Source of the DNA: Halorubrum ruber
GTDB lineage: Archaea > Halobacteriota > Halobacteria > Halobacteriales > Haloferacaceae
Length of the DNA stretch: 64,000 bases
Assembly (NCBI RefSeq): GCF_018228765.1
Contig: NZ_CP073695.1
Span: 2,527,218 to 2,591,217, forward strand
Direction of reading: 5' to 3'
Part shown: piece by piece, positions 7,121-16,007 of the stretch
Position numbering within the stretch: position 1 is the first letter of the stretch
How the letters are laid out: each line of letters begins with the position of its first letter
Position numbers and translations under genes: made by a program
The notes under the pieces: model-generated
What the model was told of the DNA's origin: nothing
Seen by the model: the letters and a program-made list of their open reading frames with translations, nothing else
Database searches by the model: none

Positions 7121-8457
7121 ATCGCCTCGGGGTCAAGCCCCGAGGCTTCCCGTTTCCACGACGTGACTTGCAGACACGGACTCGAAGTGAGTCGTGTCCG
7201 TAGCGGTCACAGTCTCCACGGGCGTGTCTTCGGGCCATCCCAGCCCTAATTCAGAAAAGCCTCTCTGTAAGACGTTCATCGCCGCATTCGCGTCCCTGTC
7301 CGTCTCAAATCCACACGACGGACAGGAGTGTTCTCTGACCCAGATGGGTTTCGCTGTCTCCACACCGCACGACGCGCACTCTTTGGTCGTGCCTCTGGCT
7401 TCGACTTGAACGACGTGACAGCCGTACAACTCGGCTTTGTATTCGAGCAGGGTGATGAACTGTCGCCACGCCGCATCCCGCTTGTTTCGAGTGTTGTGCG
7501 ACTGTTCAAGCATCCCCTTCACGTTCAGGTCTTCGACGAATACAGCGTCGTACTCGCGGACGAGCCATGTCGTTATCTTGTGCTGGTAGTCCAGCACTTT
7601 CCGACGAATCCGACGCTTGACTTTGGCAACTTCAACTCGTTGTTTCTCGTAGCTGTTCGACCCCTTCTCCTTCCGGGATAACTTACGCTGTTCGCGTCCG
7701 AGTCGCTCGTAGTCGTCTTCGAGGTCGAGCCAATCCACGGTTTTGCCGTCGCTGGTGTGGATGTAGTTGAGGATTCCGAGGTCGATACCGACGCTGTTGC
7801 TCGCGTCCAGCGATTCCACGTCGGGTTTCTCGGGGAGATCGGCGTCGTCGGTTTCGAGGCCGAAAGAGACGAACCACTCGCCAGTCGTCTCCTTCTTGAA
7901 CGTGACCTCTTTGATCGTGGCGTGGTCGGGAATCGGGCGGTGGTAACGAATCTTCACCCAACCGATTTTGCTGAAACGGACGTAAGCGAACCTGTCTTGG
8001 CCCCTCTTTTCATCGAGGTCGAAACCAGACTGGTTGTACGTCACGCTTTGATAATCGGTGGGTGCTTGCCGTTTGAGCCGACCAACGTTGTATCCCTTCT
8101 CTTTCTTTTTGCGAAGGTTCGAGAGGTTCCGATAGAAGCGTGCGACGGTGGCTTGGGCGGCCTTCGAGTGTAGTTTACTGAAGACGGGCCACTTTCGCTT
8201 CCAGTCGGGAAGTTTGTTGTTCTGGTCGTACTCACTCGGCTTATTGTCCTCCGGGGCTTGTTCGTAGTCCCAGCGGACGTGGTTGTAGAGCTGACGATGA
8301 ACATCCAGATGGTGTTCCAGTCCAGCCGCTACCTCTTGTGTCGGGTAAGCGTGGTAGCGGTGACTGTGTTCCATCGCTGTCTATCGATTAGTGATGTGTT
8401 CATTTAGTGGTTTGTATCACGAGTTGTCGGCTTCATCCCCGAGGTCAACCCTCGGGG
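7121..8457 (-). mobile_element. IS1341-type (tnpB-only IS200/IS605 family) element
   Basis: A single intact tnpB on the - strand bounded by similar hairpins. At the 3' (right) end are GCCTCGGGG / CCCCGAGGC arms at 7124-7132 and 7138-7146 with a TCAAG loop. At the 5' (left) end are CCCCGAGG / CCTCGGGG arms at 8437-8444 and 8450-8457 with a TCAAC loop. No tnpA (Y1 transposase) is present, which defines the IS1341 group, so movement would need TnpA in trans. Exact element ends are estimated from the hairpins. There is no target duplication, as expected for this family. Confidence 0.75.
7133..8374 (-). CDS. tnpB: TnpB, RNA-guided nuclease of an IS1341-type element
   Basis: A full-length 413-residue TnpB. 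The RuvC-like triad looks intact: D198 in GIDLG, E281 in FVEDLNV, D361 in DRDANAA. The zinc ribbon C333/C336/C351/C354 is complete (CASC, CPSC). In this family the protein uses an omega RNA made from the 3' end of its own gene plus adjacent DNA as guide, cutting donor sites and promoting element retention. The stop codon lies in the loop of the right-end hairpin, as is common for these elements. G+C is clearly lower than in neighbouring genes (more AAG, AAC and GAA codons), consistent with recent transfer. Confidence 0.93.
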   Translation of the reverse strand: MEHSHRYHAYPTQEVAAGLEHHLDVHRQLYNHVRWDYEQAPEDNKPSEYDQNNKLPDWKRKWPVFSKLHSKAAQATVARFYRNLSNLRKKKEKGYNVGRLKRQAPTDYQSVTYNQSGFDLDEKRGQDRFAYVRFSKIGWVKIRYHRPIPDHATIKEVTFKKETTGEWFVSFGLETDDADLPEKPDVESLDASNSVGIDLGILNYIHTSDGKTVDWLDLEDDYERLGREQRKLSRKEKGSNSYEKQRVEVAKVKRRIRRKVLDYQHKITTWLVREYDAVFVEDLNVKGMLEQSHNTRNKRDAAWRQFITLLEYKAELYGCHVVQVEARGTTKECASCGVETAKPIWVREHSCPSCGFETDRDANAAMNVLQRGFSELGLGWPEDTPVETVTATDTTHFESVSASHVVETGSLGA

Positions 8458-8543
8458 TATTCGCCTTGTCCGCCGATAAATCGCGGTCGGAGGGAGGTCG
8501 GGGAGAGGTCGGCGGGTCGGGGTCGGGGCCTCGAAAGGTCAGG

Positions 8544-8843
8544 TCAGACGCCCCGGTCGAGCTCCTCGACGACCCGCTGGAGGTCGGCTGCCGACTCGAT
8601 CTCGCCTTTGATCTCCTCGCGGCGGCGGACCGCCGCCGAGTCGGCGTCGTACGCGCGGACGAACTCGGCGCGGGTGTGCTCGTCGAACGCGTGGCGGATC
8701 GCGAAGTAGCCGTCCGGGACGATCGTGCCGCAGACCTTGCACTCGTGGCGCTGATGCTCGTTCGTCTGGTGGACGATCGCCGCCTCCACGTCGTCGAAGG
8801 CGGCGTCGCAGTCGCCGATGCCGCACGTCCAGCGAGGGGCCAT
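8544..8843 (-). CDS. Small C2H2-type zinc-finger protein
   Basis: A 99-residue haloarchaeal protein. The N terminus reads as a C2H2-like finger (CGIGDCDAAFDD...VHQTNEH). A second CKVCGTIVPDGYF...RHAFDEH unit follows around residues 40-60, and the C-terminal 35 residues are a charged helix. No enzymatic motif. Such proteins may bind DNA or partner proteins; the target is unknown. The start at MAPRWTCG places the first cysteine at residue 7 and excludes an upstream run of arginine-rich shadow sequence. Confidence 0.65.
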   Translation of the reverse strand: MAPRWTCGIGDCDAAFDDVEAAIVHQTNEHQRHECKVCGTIVPDGYFAIRHAFDEHTRAEFVRAYDADSAAVRRREEIKGEIESAADLQRVVEELDRGV

Positions 8844-9010
8844 ACCCCGAACTCTCGCCCGAGGGGGATTAACGGTTTCCCACCTCGACGGGGGCGCACC
8901 GCGGCGTCGGGTCCGATCGGCGCCGCGCGTCCCCCTGCGACTGGGCCGCGGTCGCGGCACCGTCGTCGTCGAACGATACGTCTTTGCGCCGCCGCGACGA
9001 CCGTGCGACC

Positions 9011-9775
9011 GTGACCCGACCGCAAACGCGCGTCGACGCCCACGTCAAGGTGCTCGACGACGAGGTCGTCGCCCGCGCGAAAGATCGCGGGATCGACGCG
9101 CTCGTGTACGCGCCGCACTTCACGCGCCTGCCGACGATCCGCGAGCGCGCAGCGCGGTACACCGACGACGAGCTGACCGTCGTCCCCGCCCGCGAGGTGT
9201 TCACCGGCGACTGGGGGAACCGGCGCCACCTCCTCGTGCTCGGACTCTCCGACCCGGTCCCCGACTACATCACCTTCGAGGGCGCGATGGCCGAGTTCGA
9301 GCGGCAGGACGCGGCGGTCCTCGTCCCGCATCCCGGCTTCGCCACCATCTCGCTCACGCGCCCCGAGGTCGACGCGCACGCCGCACGGCTCGACGCGATC
9401 GAGACGTACAACACGAAGCTGCTCCCCCACCAAAACTCGCGCGCCCGCCGGACCGCGGAAGAGACCGGCTGCGCCGGGTTCGGATCGTCGTACGCCCACC
9501 TCCCCGGCACGGTCGGCGAGGCGTGGACCGCCTTCGAGGGCGACCTCGACGACGAGGAGGCGGTCGTCGACGCGTTCCGCGAGCGCCGCCCCCGGACGGT
9601 GATCCACCGCGGCGGCGCCGGCCACCAGCTCCGCGGGCTCGTGGAGTTCGCGCACCTCGCTTACGAGAACACGTGGGCGAAGCTCGACCGGATGTTCCTC
9701 TCGGGCAACGAGCCCACCCTCCCGTCGAACGTCGCCTACGAGGGCCGGTTCGACGACGTGAGCGTCTACGAGTAG
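9011..9775 (+). CDS. PHP-like phosphoesterase domain protein
   Basis: A 254-residue protein read from a GTG codon (VTRPQTRVDAHVK). It has the order of a PHP metal-dependent hydrolase: a DAHVK strand at the N terminus, APHFTR and PAREVFTGD, HPGF mid-protein (VPHPGFATIS), an ETYN segment and a GSSYAHLPGTVG segment equivalent to the GSDAH region. Several canonical histidines differ (DAHV for HxHS; SSYAH for SDAH), so activity is uncertain. No clear TATA box supports the start; GTG was chosen because the PHP strand begins directly after it. Confidence 0.65.
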   Translation: MTRPQTRVDAHVKVLDDEVVARAKDRGIDALVYAPHFTRLPTIRERAARYTDDELTVVPAREVFTGDWGNRRHLLVLGLSDPVPDYITFEGAMAEFERQDAAVLVPHPGFATISLTRPEVDAHAARLDAIETYNTKLLPHQNSRARRTAEETGCAGFGSSYAHLPGTVGEAWTAFEGDLDDEEAVVDAFRERRPRTVIHRGGAGHQLRGLVEFAHLAYENTWAKLDRMFLSGNEPTLPSNVAYEGRFDDVSVYE

Positions 9776-9867
9776 GAGGGGTCGAAATCCGGCGGTTCGC
9801 TCCGCGCTCGACGGGTGACACGCGTGTCCCCGCCCACGTTATACGGACGGAGGCCCACGTGTTAGAC

Positions 9868-10899
9868 ATGAATCAGCTCGTGAACGGCGAGTGGCGGACG
9901 GACACCTACGAGGCGACGGACGAGGACGGCTCGTTCCAGCGCGGCGAGACGACCTTCCGGAACTGGGTCGCGGGCAGCGACGTGCCCGACCACGTCGACG
10001 CGGAGCCGGACGAGCGCTTCCAGCCGGAGGCCGGCCGGTACCACCTGTACGTCTCGTACGCCTGCCCGTGGGCGCACCGCACGCTGCTCGCGCGGTCGCT
10101 GCTCGGCCTCGAAGACGCGATCAGCGTCTCGGTCGTCGACCCCTACCGCGGCGAGGACGGCTGGCAGTTCACCCCCGAGAAGGCGGGCTGTACCCGCGAT
10201 CACCTCCACGACAGCGACTACCTCCGGGAGCTGTACGTGGAGGCCGACCCGGACGCCACCTGTCGGGTGACCGTCCCCGTGCTGTGGGACACCGAGGAGG
10301 AGACCATCGTCAACAACGAGTCGCGCGAGATCCTCCGAACCCTCTCGACCGCGTTCGCCGACCTCGGTAACGGCGTCTCGCTGCTTCCGGACGCGGACGA
10401 TGACGCGACCGTCGCGGACGTCGACGAGGTTATCACGGACATCTACGAGCCGATCAACAACGGCGTCTACCGCGCCGGCTTCGCCACCTCGCAGAGCGCC
10501 TACGACGAGGCGATCGACGACCTGTTCGGCGCGCTCGACGCCTACGACGACCGGCTCGCCGATCAGCGCTACCTCGTCGGCGATTCACTCACCGAGGCGG
10601 ACATCTGTATGTTCACCACGCTGGTCCGCTTCGATCAGGTGTACCACACCCACTTCATGTGCAACCGGCAGTTCATCCACCAGTACGACAACCTCTGGCC
10701 GTACCTGCGCGACCTCTACCAGACCGAGGGCGTCGCGGAGACGGTGAACATGGCCCACATCAAGGAACACTACTACACCACGCACCCGGACGTGACTCCC
10801 TCGGGGATCATCGCGCGCGGCCCCGACCTCGACTTCGAGGCCGACCACGACCGCGAGCAGCTCGGCGGCGAGGCGCCGACCCCGACCGCGGACGACTGA
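9868..10899 (+). CDS. Glutathionyl-hydroquinone-reductase-like GST
   Basis: A 343-residue protein of the Xi-class GST family (YqjG/PcpF type). The signature YACPWAHRT carries the catalytic cysteine C66, followed by VVDPYRGEDGW, VPVLWD, NNESREI (cis-Pro and thiol-binding site) and a helical C domain containing the LTEADICMFTTLVRFD motif typical of this class. Known members reduce glutathionyl-quinones. Haloarchaea use gamma-glutamylcysteine rather than glutathione, so the physiological thiol is probably that; this is inference. The ATG chosen gives the standard family length; the longer upstream frame is non-coding. Confidence 0.85.
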   Translation: MNQLVNGEWRTDTYEATDEDGSFQRGETTFRNWVAGSDVPDHVDAEPDERFQPEAGRYHLYVSYACPWAHRTLLARSLLGLEDAISVSVVDPYRGEDGWQFTPEKAGCTRDHLHDSDYLRELYVEADPDATCRVTVPVLWDTEEETIVNNESREILRTLSTAFADLGNGVSLLPDADDDATVADVDEVITDIYEPINNGVYRAGFATSQSAYDEAIDDLFGALDAYDDRLADQRYLVGDSLTEADICMFTTLVRFDQVYHTHFMCNRQFIHQYDNLWPYLRDLYQTEGVAETVNMAHIKEHYYTTHPDVTPSGIIARGPDLDFEADHDREQLGGEAPTPTADD

Positions 10900-10947
10900 G
10901 CGGCGAACGGTTCGGCCAACTGTAGCTCTTTTCGGAGTCGATTTTGC

Positions 10948-11057
10948 GGTGGCGCGTGCCTGCGAGCGGCCGCCCCCGGCGGCCGCGAAGCAGCACGCGC
11001 GAGGGAGCGGTGAGCGCTCGAAGAGCGCGAACCGCGAGGCTGGGGAGGCGTGAGGTG
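10948..11057 (+). repeat. Truncated copy of the repeat core (copy 2)
   Basis: The 5' half of the nine-copy core. It has GGTGGCGCGTGCC, a GCGGCCGCC...GGCGGCCGC hairpin, P1 arms GCGCGTGC/GCACGCGC, the CGCTC-GAA-GAGCG hairpin and the GGCTGGGGAGGCGTGAGG box. After that the similarity stops: no CTCAAAGGGGCAGCC box, third hairpin or tail. There is no TTATAAAT box either. It lies between the convergent GST and ABC permease genes; the remaining bases to 11187 hold nothing I recognise. Confidence 0.7.
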
Positions 11058-11187
11058 CCGTGCGGAGCGGGGCGGTGCCGACGATCGATCGCGGGTCGGA
11101 TCGGCGCATCGAGGGATGACCGCGGCAGCGAAAACGAGAAACGAGAAACGCAGACGGACGGACGGACGGCGGACCGCGCTCGGCCCG

Positions 11188-12249
11188 TTACCCCTCCATC
11201 CCGCCGAACGAGAGGCCGTCCTCGACGGAGCGCTGGGCCGCGAAGTAGACGATCGCGACCGGCAGCGCGAACAGGTTCGCGAACGCCGCGAACCGCGTCC
11301 ACGGCGTCGAGAACCGGCCCTCGGTCGCGATGTTGTACAGCTCCACCGAGAGCGGGTAGTTCTCGGGGCGCAGCAGCGTCTGCGCGATGATGAACTCGTT
11401 CCAGCCGGCGAGCCAGACGAAGATGAGCACGACGGCGAGCCCCGGCTTCGTCAGCGGGAGGATGACCTCCCGGATCGTGTCGAGGAAGCTCGCGCCGTCG
11501 ACCATCGCCGCCTCCTCGTAGGAGACGGGGATGTTGTCCATGTACGTCTTCAGCAGCCACGTGTTGAACGGGATCGCCGACGCGGCGTAGAACAGCCCGA
11601 GGACGAACAGGTTGTTCGTGAGCCCGTAGCTGCTGAACAGCGAGTACAGCGCCACGAGCGTCGCGATCGACAGCCCGGCGCCGATCTGCGTGAAGAGGAC
11701 GTAGCCGTAGAGGATGCGTTTGCGGCCGACGAACTTCCGGCGCGAGAACGCGTACGCCGCCGGGACGATCATCCCGAACCCGGCCGCGAGCGTCACGCTA
11801 ACGATGTAGAGACTGTTGAACACCGCGCCCGGGCCGGTCTCGGTGCCGGCCCACCGGAAGCTGACCAGCCCGCCGCTCCCGCCGAGGACGAGCTGGGGGT
11901 ACCCCCAGTCGCCGTCGACGAAGAAGAAGTCGGACTCGAACACCACCCACCGGTACGCGCCGAGGTTGTACGTCGACGGGTCCGGGAAGATGCCGCTGGT
12001 GGTGAACAGCCGCGTCCCCTCCGCCAGCGACGCGGTGAAGATCCAGAACAGCGGGAACAAAAGCACCAACACCATCGCGAACCCGAACAGCGTCATCAGG
12101 ACGCTCTTCGAGACGTCCCACGGGGTGCGCTTGCCCGTGCGGAGGTCGTAGATCGCCCGCTGGACCGTGACGACGAACCGCTTCGGCGCGGTCGCGAACG
12201 CGACCAGCTTGGCGGCGACGAGCGCCGCGAACGAGCGGAGCACGCTCAT
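11188..12249 (-). CDS. Sugar-type ABC transporter permease (MalG-like)
   Basis: A 353-residue inner-membrane subunit of a CUT1-like importer. A basic N-terminal region precedes a first membrane helix (residues ~45-70), a long extracytoplasmic loop (~residues 75-140), then five further helices with the EAA loop YEEAAMVDGASFLDTIREVILPL, which docks on the ATPase. The start overlaps the stop of the upstream permease by 4 nt (ATGA), indicating translational coupling. It is the last gene of the binding protein, permease, permease operon. The substrate cannot be read from sequence. Confidence 0.88.
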   Translation of the reverse strand: MSVLRSFAALVAAKLVAFATAPKRFVVTVQRAIYDLRTGKRTPWDVSKSVLMTLFGFAMVLVLLFPLFWIFTASLAEGTRLFTTSGIFPDPSTYNLGAYRWVVFESDFFFVDGDWGYPQLVLGGSGGLVSFRWAGTETGPGAVFNSLYIVSVTLAAGFGMIVPAAYAFSRRKFVGRKRILYGYVLFTQIGAGLSIATLVALYSLFSSYGLTNNLFVLGLFYAASAIPFNTWLLKTYMDNIPVSYEEAAMVDGASFLDTIREVILPLTKPGLAVVLIFVWLAGWNEFIIAQTLLRPENYPLSVELYNIATEGRFSTPWTRFAAFANLFALPVAIVYFAAQRSVEDGLSFGGMEG

Positions 12250-13238
12250 TCCTCACCCACCCCCTCTGCGAGGCCGCCGTAGCGCACGGCGACGAGCATG
12301 AAGAGTCCGACGAAGGCGATGGCGACGATGAGGATCGCCGCGGAGAGCCCGAACTCGTTGAAGCTGATCGCCTCGCGGTAGCCGTACACGATTATCAGCT
12401 CGTTCTTTCTGGCCGGGCCGCCCTGGTTGAACACCCACGGGATCAGGAACTGCTGGAACGACGTCGCGGCCGTGAGGATCGAGGCGAACAGCACCGGCCC
12501 CTTGATCGCCGGGAGGGTGACGGTCCGGAACCGCTGGAGCCACCCGGCGCCGTCGACCATCGCGGCCTCGTGGAGCGACTTCGGCACGTCCTGTAAGGCG
12601 CTCACGATGATGATCACCATGAACGGGTACGCGAGCCACACCTCCGTGGTGACGTACGCGAAGAACGCCTCCCAGCGGCCGCTGAGGAAGCCGATCGGCA
12701 CGTCGAACAGCAGGACCTGGGGTGCGGACAGCGACGACATAACGTCGTTGTAGCGGCCGAGCAGCGTGTTGAACACGCCGAACCGGGCGTCGCTGAACAT
12801 TCCGCGCCAGACGGTGATCGTGAAGATGCCGGGGAACCCCAGCGGGACGATCACCGCGGCGCGCATGTAGCGTTTCCCGACGACCCGGGCGTGGTTCAAG
12901 AGGAGCGCGATGCCGACGGCAACGAACACCTTGACCACGAGCGAGACGGCGACGAAGAGCCACGTCGTCGACATCGACGACCAGAACTGCGGGTCTCCGA
13001 GCAGCTGTACGTAGTTCTCGAGTCCGATCAGCTCGGCGCCGCCGCCGATCACCGACCCGGCGAACGTCGCGTCGGTCAGCGAGATGTAAAACAGGTAGAC
13101 GATCGGGTACAGCATGAAACTCGAGAAGAGGACCACGCCGGGGATGACGAGCAGCAGTCCCCAGTCGCGGCCGGAGAACGGCAGCGCTGACCGGAGCCGC
13201 GAGAGCCCGTCGCCGGCGTCGAGTTGTGAAGAGGCCAT
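12246..13238 (-). CDS. Sugar-type ABC transporter permease (MalF-like)
   Basis: A 330-residue integral membrane protein with six to seven predicted helices. A first helix lies at about residues 30-52 (LLLVIPGVVLFSSFMLYPI), and the EAA coupling loop LHEAAMVDGAGWLQRFRTVTL is in the second half. It pairs with the downstream MalG-like permease, overlapping it by 4 nt, and follows the binding-protein gene by 21 nt, so the three are one transcription unit. A carbohydrate substrate is inferred from the CUT1 family resemblance only. Confidence 0.88.
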   Translation of the reverse strand: MASSQLDAGDGLSRLRSALPFSGRDWGLLLVIPGVVLFSSFMLYPIVYLFYISLTDATFAGSVIGGGAELIGLENYVQLLGDPQFWSSMSTTWLFVAVSLVVKVFVAVGIALLLNHARVVGKRYMRAAVIVPLGFPGIFTITVWRGMFSDARFGVFNTLLGRYNDVMSSLSAPQVLLFDVPIGFLSGRWEAFFAYVTTEVWLAYPFMVIIIVSALQDVPKSLHEAAMVDGAGWLQRFRTVTLPAIKGPVLFASILTAATSFQQFLIPWVFNQGGPARKNELIIVYGYREAISFNEFGLSAAILIVAIAFVGLFMLVAVRYGGLAEGVGEE

Positions 13239-13259
13239 GGTGGCTGGTGGAGAGGCCGC

Positions 13260-14537
13260 CTACTGGTTCTCCCGGATCTCCGATGCGGCCTGGTCGAGGG
13301 CCGGCCCGCTCTCCTGGTTGCCGTTGAAGACGCGGGTCAGCGCCTCGGTCAGCGGCGTCCAGACGGCGTTCATGTTCGGGTGGGTCGGGATGGGGACGCC
13401 GTGGTCGACCTGCTGGGCGAACGCCTGAACGTCGGCGGAGAGGTCGCCGTCCTCCACGACGGAGGAGAGGACGGGGATGTACCCCTGCTCCTCGGCGTTG
13501 GTCTCGATGACCTCCTCGTTCGTGGTGTACCACTCGGCGAGGCCCGTCGCGGCGTCGACCGCGCTCTGGTCGGCGTCGGACAGCATCGCGCTGAAGTAGA
13601 ACGTCTGGATCCCGGAGTACGTCCGGGGGTTGTTGCCGTCGACGGTGGGCAGGGTCGTGACGCCGAGGTTCTCGATCTCCTCGCCGAGGTTCGCGATCTC
13701 CCACGGCCCGTTGATCGCGAACGGCGCGGCGCCGTCGGCGAACGCGACGATCTGCGACTCGTAGCCGGGGTCGGCCGGCACGTAGTCGAACAGCTGTTCG
13801 AGCGCGTCCATCCCCTGCTTACATTCCTCGCTGTCGAGGTCGTTCTCGAGGCTCTCCGTGTCGAAGATGTCGCCGCCGTACGCCTGAATGAACCCGCTGG
13901 CGAAGTAGGGGTCCGTCACGGGGTACGAGAGTCCGTACTCGCCGTTCTCGGGGTCGTGGTACTCGTCCATCACCGAGAGCATCTCCTCGAACGTCTCGGG
14001 CGGCTCGTCGACCATGTCCTCGTTGTAGAACAGCGCGACCGTCTCCGAGGCGAACGGGAGCCCGTGGAGCGCGCCGTCGAACTGAACCGCCTCCTGGGCC
14101 GTCTCGGTGAACACGTCGAGCGAGGTGTCGACGTCGTCGCTCGCGTCGTAGAGGAACGGCGGCTCCTCGCGGACCGCGAACCGGCCGATCCAGTCGTGCG
14201 CCCAGATCCACGAGTCGGGGCCCTCTCCCGACGGGATGGCGGTCTCGAGCTGCTGGTCGAGCTCGCCGCCCGGCTCGTTCTTCTCGATCGTGTTGGAGCT
14301 CTCGGACTCGTACTCGTCGATGTACGAAGACATGGCCTCGTCTTCGCCGTCCGAGAGGTCGGTCCACAGCGTCGCGGTGCCGCCGCTCTCGCCGTCGCCG
14401 CCGTCAGAACCGTCGCTTCCGTCGGAGCCGTCACCGCCGTCACCGCCGTCGCCGCCGGTGCTGATACAGCCCGCGAGGCCCGCGAGCGCAGTCGTTCCCC
14501 CCATCGCCTTGAGCAGCGTTCTACGTTTCTCGTTCAT
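13260..14537 (-). CDS. Extracellular solute-binding lipoprotein (sugar-type)
   Basis: A 425-residue family-1 binding protein. The N terminus is a Tat-type lipoprotein signal (RRTLLKAMGG, lipobox LAGC near residue 23), followed by a Gly/Asp/Ser linker (residues ~27-52) that tethers the domain outside the cell. The mature part has the MalE-like order: DGALHGLPFASET, LFYNEDMV, and a NGPWEIANL segment closing the second lobe. It is first in the operon with two permeases, and the ATPase is divergent across 215 bp. That shared gap contains AT-rich stretches near 14545-14580 and 14690-14730 that probably hold both promoters. Confidence 0.9.
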   Translation of the reverse strand: MNEKRRTLLKAMGGTTALAGLAGCISTGGDGGDGGDGSDGSDGSDGGDGESGGTATLWTDLSDGEDEAMSSYIDEYESESSNTIEKNEPGGELDQQLETAIPSGEGPDSWIWAHDWIGRFAVREEPPFLYDASDDVDTSLDVFTETAQEAVQFDGALHGLPFASETVALFYNEDMVDEPPETFEEMLSVMDEYHDPENGEYGLSYPVTDPYFASGFIQAYGGDIFDTESLENDLDSEECKQGMDALEQLFDYVPADPGYESQIVAFADGAAPFAINGPWEIANLGEEIENLGVTTLPTVDGNNPRTYSGIQTFYFSAMLSDADQSAVDAATGLAEWYTTNEEVIETNAEEQGYIPVLSSVVEDGDLSADVQAFAQQVDHGVPIPTHPNMNAVWTPLTEALTRVFNGNQESGPALDQAASEIRENQ

Positions 14538-14752
14538 GTGACCAGAACAAATGATGAATTATATTTTCATACATTTAGTGTTTGGGGTACGTCCCGATCG
14601 ATCCGGATCGATCCCTGTCGACTATGAATATCGACGATCGACTCGGCGGACGGCTCGGCGGGGGGAGTGGCCGATATTTGAGAAGAGATTATTCACCATA
14701 TATCAGAAAAACAGCAAAGAACTCATATGCCAGCGGACCGGTCTTCAGGAAA

Positions 14753-15886
14753 ATGGCACGCGTCACGCTCGATACGCTCCGGAAGGAGTTCGACCGAGGA
14801 ACGATCGTCGCCGTCGACGACCTCGACTTGGAGATCGACGACGGCGAGTTCGTGACCGTGGTCGGGCCGTCGGGGTGCGGGAAGACGACCACGCTTCGGA
14901 TGGTGGCGGGGCTCGAAGAGCCGACGTCCGGAACCGTTCACTTCGACGACGAGGACGTCACCGACATCCACGCGAAGGAGCGTCCCGTCGCGATGGTGTT
15001 CCAGAACTACGCCTTATACCCCCACAAGACGGTCCGCGAGAACATGGCGTTCGGGCTCAAGATGAGCACCGACATGACGACCGAGGAGCGGCACGAGCGC
15101 GTCCGCGAGATGGCCGAGATGATGGGCATCGAAGGCCTCCTCGACGACAAGCCCGACGAGCTCTCCGGCGGACAGAAACAGCGCGTCGCGCTCGGCCGGG
15201 CCATCGCGCGCGAGCCCGAGGTGTTCCTCTTCGACGAGCCGCTCTCGAACCTCGACGCGAAGCTCCGCACCGAGATGCGCGCCGAGATCCAGAAGCTCCA
15301 GAAGGAGTTCGGCGTCACCGCGATGTACGTCACCCACGACCAGGAGGAGGCGATGACGATGGGCGACCGCCTCGCCATCCTGAACGACGGCGAGCTCCAG
15401 CAGGTCGGCGAACCCACCGAGGTGTACCAGAACCCCGTGAACAAGTTCGTCGCCGGCTTCATCGGTTCGCCGTCGATGAACTTCCTCGACGTTGACGTGG
15501 AGACGGACGGGACGTCGGCGACGATCCGCGACGAGTCCTCGGGGCTCGCGTTCGCGCTCAGCCGCGACTACGTCGCCGGTCACGACCTCGAAAGCGGCCC
15601 GTACACGCTCGGGATCCGCCCCGAGAACATCGGGATCGTCGAGGATCCGACTGGCGAGGAGACGCTGACCGCGACCGTCGAAGTCGTCGAGCCGATCGGC
15701 TCCGACAACTACGTCCACCTTGACGTGAACGACGACTTCCTCGCGCGAGCGCCCGCGAACGTCCAGCCCGAGGCGGGCGACGAGGTCGGCGTCGTCTTCG
15801 AGGAGGCGGACCTCCACCTGTTCGACGCGGAGACCGGCGAGGACGTGTTCCTCTCCGACGAGGAGATCGCGGCCGCAGTCGCTTAA
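14753..15886 (+). CDS. ABC transporter ATP-binding protein (MalK/UgpC/MsmX type)
   Basis: A 377-residue ATPase energising the divergent importer. Walker A GPSGCGKTTT, Q-loop FQNYALYPH, signature LSGGQKQRVAL, Walker B VFLFDEPLS and the H-loop THDQEEAM are all intact. The C-terminal ~130 residues form the MalK-type regulatory OB domain (LGIRPENIGI; FLARAPANVQPEAGDEV). The start at MARVTLD gives the usual family N terminus. Upstream in-frame sequence is leader, since it contains AT-rich promoter-like bases rather than coding composition. Confidence 0.92.
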   Translation: MARVTLDTLRKEFDRGTIVAVDDLDLEIDDGEFVTVVGPSGCGKTTTLRMVAGLEEPTSGTVHFDDEDVTDIHAKERPVAMVFQNYALYPHKTVRENMAFGLKMSTDMTTEERHERVREMAEMMGIEGLLDDKPDELSGGQKQRVALGRAIAREPEVFLFDEPLSNLDAKLRTEMRAEIQKLQKEFGVTAMYVTHDQEEAMTMGDRLAILNDGELQQVGEPTEVYQNPVNKFVAGFIGSPSMNFLDVDVETDGTSATIRDESSGLAFALSRDYVAGHDLESGPYTLGIRPENIGIVEDPTGEETLTATVEVVEPIGSDNYVHLDVNDDFLARAPANVQPEAGDEVGVVFEEADLHLFDAETGEDVFLSDEEIAAAVA

Positions 15887-16007
15887 GAAGAGTCGATTTT
15901 CGGAGCGGGCGTTGGCGTGTGAACCGATTGTTCGTACTTTCTCTCTGATTCGGAGAGTGCGAACGCTGCTACTCGATCGGAAACCGCTGTTACCGCGGAG
16001 AACGCCC

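Noticed and set aside
7121-8457. The nine-copy element as the omega RNA or a decayed copy of the TnpB element
   Set aside because: The TnpB element ends in simple CCTCGGGG hairpins that do not occur in the repeats, and the repeats do not contain tnpB remnants.
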